Positions 32,984 to 34,623 of a DNA stretch of 34,623 nucleotides are shown in pieces. Source of the stretch: Methanobacteriota archaeon (GTDB lineage: Archaea; Halobacteriota; Methanosarcinia; Methanosarcinales; Methanosarcinaceae); assembly GCA_016841625.1 (NCBI GenBank), contig JAENYU010000034.1, positions 1-34,623 of the forward strand, given 5' to 3'. The notes under the pieces are model-generated. The model did no database searches and was not told the origin of the DNA. It was given only the letters and a program-made list of their open reading frames with translations. Made by a program: the position numbers and the translations under genes. Numbering within the stretch: position 1 is the first letter of the stretch; each line of letters opens with the position of its first letter.

Positions 32984-34135
32984 TTAACGCTCCATGTCCT
33001 TTATTATGACCACATTTCCGCGGCCCCGCTTAAATTTCTCGACCAGCCCTCTCCTTTCAAGGTCAGTAAGCATAAGACTTACCTTCCCTTCGGAGTACTT
33101 CAGCCTGCTGCGAAGCTCTTTCTGCGTGATCCTTCCTCCCTGGCCCCGGATTATGTCCATGATTTCCTGAAGGTCGGCGGGGAGGGGGAGCTTCTTTATG
33201 GCATCAGAGGTATCCTCTTTTTCTTCGGGTTCTTCGCCGGGTTCTTCAGCTGATTCTTCGGCTGATTCTTCGGCTGATTCTTCGGTGGTTTCCTTAGTGG
33301 GTTCCTCGTCCGATTTTTCAGAGTATTTTTTCGGAGATCCCGGAGAGTTTTTAGCAGAAACTGATTCTGTTTCCGGCATGGAATCCTTTTCCTTATCCTC
33401 TTCTTCAATTTCTACAGGGACTTTTCTTTTAGGAATGTCGGATTCGAGTTCTACTACTGGCTTTTCCGCTGGTTCAGGGTTGGGGGTCGTTACTGAAACC
33501 TTTGAATGAAGCTGTCTTTCTCCTGTTTTTTCTTCTGCCACCGACTTTTTCTCTCCGTTTTTTTGTTTCAGGGAGAGCCGGTATCCTCCGGCAAGCAGGA
33601 GAACGAGCAGGAAGGCTGCAAGCAGGTGGATTGTGGTAAGGGAGAAAGAGGATTCACTTTCACTGGCTGAAATCCCACCGGTTTCTTCTGCGTCCGGTTC
33701 TGCATCCGGTTTTACATTCTCGATGCCGGATGATTGGCTTTCCGTGCCAGTTACCGGAGTTTCGGGTAATTCGCCTGTGTCGGAACTGTCCATAAGTTCT
33801 TCGGAATAGACGGGGAGAAGAAGGAGGTCAAGGACGTAGTTGCCTTCGCTATCGACTGTGATGGATTCTTCTGCTGAGTAGGTAAGGGTGCTGTTCTGGT
33901 AATAGCTGGCTTTGATAGTGTAAGCTCCGGGGACCAGTTCAAAGGAATAGATGCCGTATTTTGCCACCATGGACTGGGAGGGCGTGGAGTTCACCTCGAC
34001 CACGGCGTTGTCCAGGGGTTCGAAGGTGTCCCAGCTGTAAACTACCCCGTGAATGGTGGCGGGAATGTCTGCTGCGCCAGGTCCGGCCAGCATAAGTACA
34101 GCGGCAATGCAGATGATATAAAGCCTCATATTCAT
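32984..34135 (-). CDS. Membrane-anchored winged-helix regulator with extracellular Ig-like domain
   Basis: About 383 residues. Signal-like start (LYIICIAAVLMLAGPGAA), an extracytoplasmic domain of the carboxypeptidase-regulatory type (ATIHGVVYSWDTFEPLDNA, GAYTIKASYY), a membrane helix (TIHLLAAFLLVLLLAGGY), a charged linker with SAEE repeats, and a C-terminal winged helix (GGRITQKELRSRLKYSEGK, DLERRGLVEKFKRGRG). This is the layout of a one-component, membrane-bound transcription regulator that would carry an outside signal to DNA. ATG 34135 is chosen because it begins the signal peptide; ATG 34210 would overlap the upstream gene and adds a basic leader. No clear ribosome site is seen at either start. 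Confidence 0.75.
   Translation of the reverse strand: MNMRLYIICIAAVLMLAGPGAADIPATIHGVVYSWDTFEPLDNAVVEVNSTPSQSMVAKYGIYSFELVPGAYTIKASYYQNSTLTYSAEESITVDSEGNYVLDLLLLPVYSEELMDSSDTGELPETPVTGTESQSSGIENVKPDAEPDAEETGGISASESESSFSLTTIHLLAAFLLVLLLAGGYRLSLKQKNGEKKSVAEEKTGERQLHSKVSVTTPNPEPAEKPVVELESDIPKRKVPVEIEEEDKEKDSMPETESVSAKNSPGSPKKYSEKSDEEPTKETTEESAEESAEESAEEPGEEPEEKEDTSDAIKKLPLPADLQEIMDIIRGQGGRITQKELRSRLKYSEGKVSLMLTDLERRGLVEKFKRGRGNVVIIKDMER
33228..33292 (-). repeat. Glu-rich coding repeat
   Basis: Short repeats of 12 bases (ATTCTTCGGCTG on the plus strand) encode consecutive SAEE units in the cytoplasmic linker before the winged helix. They probably set the length of a flexible tether. Confidence 0.7.
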
Positions 34136-34193
34136 GGTATCAGAAAACAGGGGGTTGCGGTTTCTTTTGTTTTCCTGGGGGTTCCGGGGTGGT

Positions 34194-34526
34194 TTAAGGG
34201 TGCCACTCATTAAATCTTTTTGTGTCAGGTGTGGGAGTCCCAGGCTCAGGTAAATGAGCTCCGGTCCTTATGTCCTCTGCCCTCTCAAAACCCGGTCTAT
34301 CCGGCGCGAACCTACCCGGGCCTCTCATTTCAAAGGGCGCGCTTGCCCAGCTTTCTTCTCTCTTCGTCCCGTCGGCGCCTTCAATGGTGTACGTGCCGTT
34401 TCCAAAGAAAGTCGCGGCTCCCCTCCCTTCGGCTGCAGTAAGGGAGATGTTTTCGGCACTGAGCATGACTGTCTTGGAGGAGCCGGGAATTTCTATGTCC
34501 GCCGAGCGTATATTGTACAGGAGCAC
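34194..34526 (-). CDS. Unknown beta-rich protein, possibly N-terminally incomplete
   Basis: 110 residues from GTG 34526 with AAGGAAGG ten bases upstream. I do not recognise it. Its first part alternates strands (DIEIPGSSKTVMLSAE, GNGTYTIEG) and its end is Pro/Gly-rich. The frame continues upstream with protein-like sequence (GDYTFEEQKEG) to a TAG at 34599-34601 without another start codon, so either GTG is the real start or the gene is broken. It overlaps the alternative start of the winged-helix protein, so the two may be co-transcribed. Confidence 0.45.
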   Translation of the reverse strand: MLLYNIRSADIEIPGSSKTVMLSAENISLTAAEGRGAATFFGNGTYTIEGADGTKREESWASAPFEMRGPGRFAPDRPGFERAEDIRTGAHLPEPGTPTPDTKRFNEWHP

Positions 34527-34623
34527 ATTGTGAGGGCCTTCCTTTTGCTCTTCAAATGTGTAATCCCCTTTTATCCTAAATTTGACAGATTTCGATAACT
34601 AATACAGTGCAAAATTGCAAAAA

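Overview
The window looks like a stretch of a Methanosarcina-type methanogenic archaeon. The inference rests on gene content: a UPF0280 protein, a DUF1638 protein, a DUF432-MscS pair, a CHASE4 sensor kinase, an S-layer/CARDB-like secreted protein tied to an ABC exporter, a tungsten-type aldehyde ferredoxin oxidoreductase and the N-terminus of an IS4-like transposase. AT-rich TATA-like boxes, frequent GTG/TTG starts and long AT-rich spacers agree. No tRNA, rRNA or CRISPR array was seen. Nothing here was checked against a database.

Layout. (1) 99-536: small CoA-binding-fold protein, then a hairpin. (2) About 728-9891: an accessory, conflict-type block. It holds a STAND NTPase-TPR protein (728-3739), a CPBP/Abi membrane protease homologue (4743-5582), a chimeric scar made of a 268-bp partial copy of the next module joined to an inverted STAND fragment (5605-6143), an AbiEi-like regulator with a nucleotidyltransferase partner broken by an in-frame TAA (6498-8262), and a TPR-only paralogue (8353-9891). 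The STAND gene, its fragment and the TPR-only paralogue share an inverted-repeat promoter element. (3) 10237-13313: secreted alkaline phosphatase, IS4-type remnant, UPF0280 protein. (4) 13617-16520: aldehyde ferredoxin oxidoreductase, MoaD-like sulfur carrier and a cysteine hydrolase whose metal-binding segment sits at the C-terminus instead of its usual internal place. (5) 16740-20885: MscS channel with DUF432, CorA, and a TM-helix-repeat membrane protein. (6) 21080-22512: a TnpB element with intact RuvC residues and a structured right end, without TnpA. (7) 22572-26966: DUF1638 protein, a decayed kinase fragment directly before a full CHASE4-HAMP-PAS kinase, and a YkgJ-type cysteine-cluster protein. 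(8) 27143-31821: a decapitated serine beta-lactamase-like gene, then a minus-strand operon of ABC ATPase, secreted CARDB-like protein and FtsX/MacB permease. (9) 31822-34623: over 1 kb without a convincing gene but rich in hairpins and repeats, then a membrane-anchored winged-helix protein and an upstream partial gene.

Two themes run through the window. Spacers repeatedly carry short tandem arrays of unrelated unit sequence (10, 12, 13, 14, 19, 21 and 25 bp), some abutting stop codons or lying in probable leaders. A hairpin family with conserved flanks (TCACC-stem-GG..CTTTTCC) occurs four times. The strongest candidates for something undescribed are the rearranged cysteine hydrolase next to the oxidoreductase, and the STAND/TPR gene set with its shared operator.
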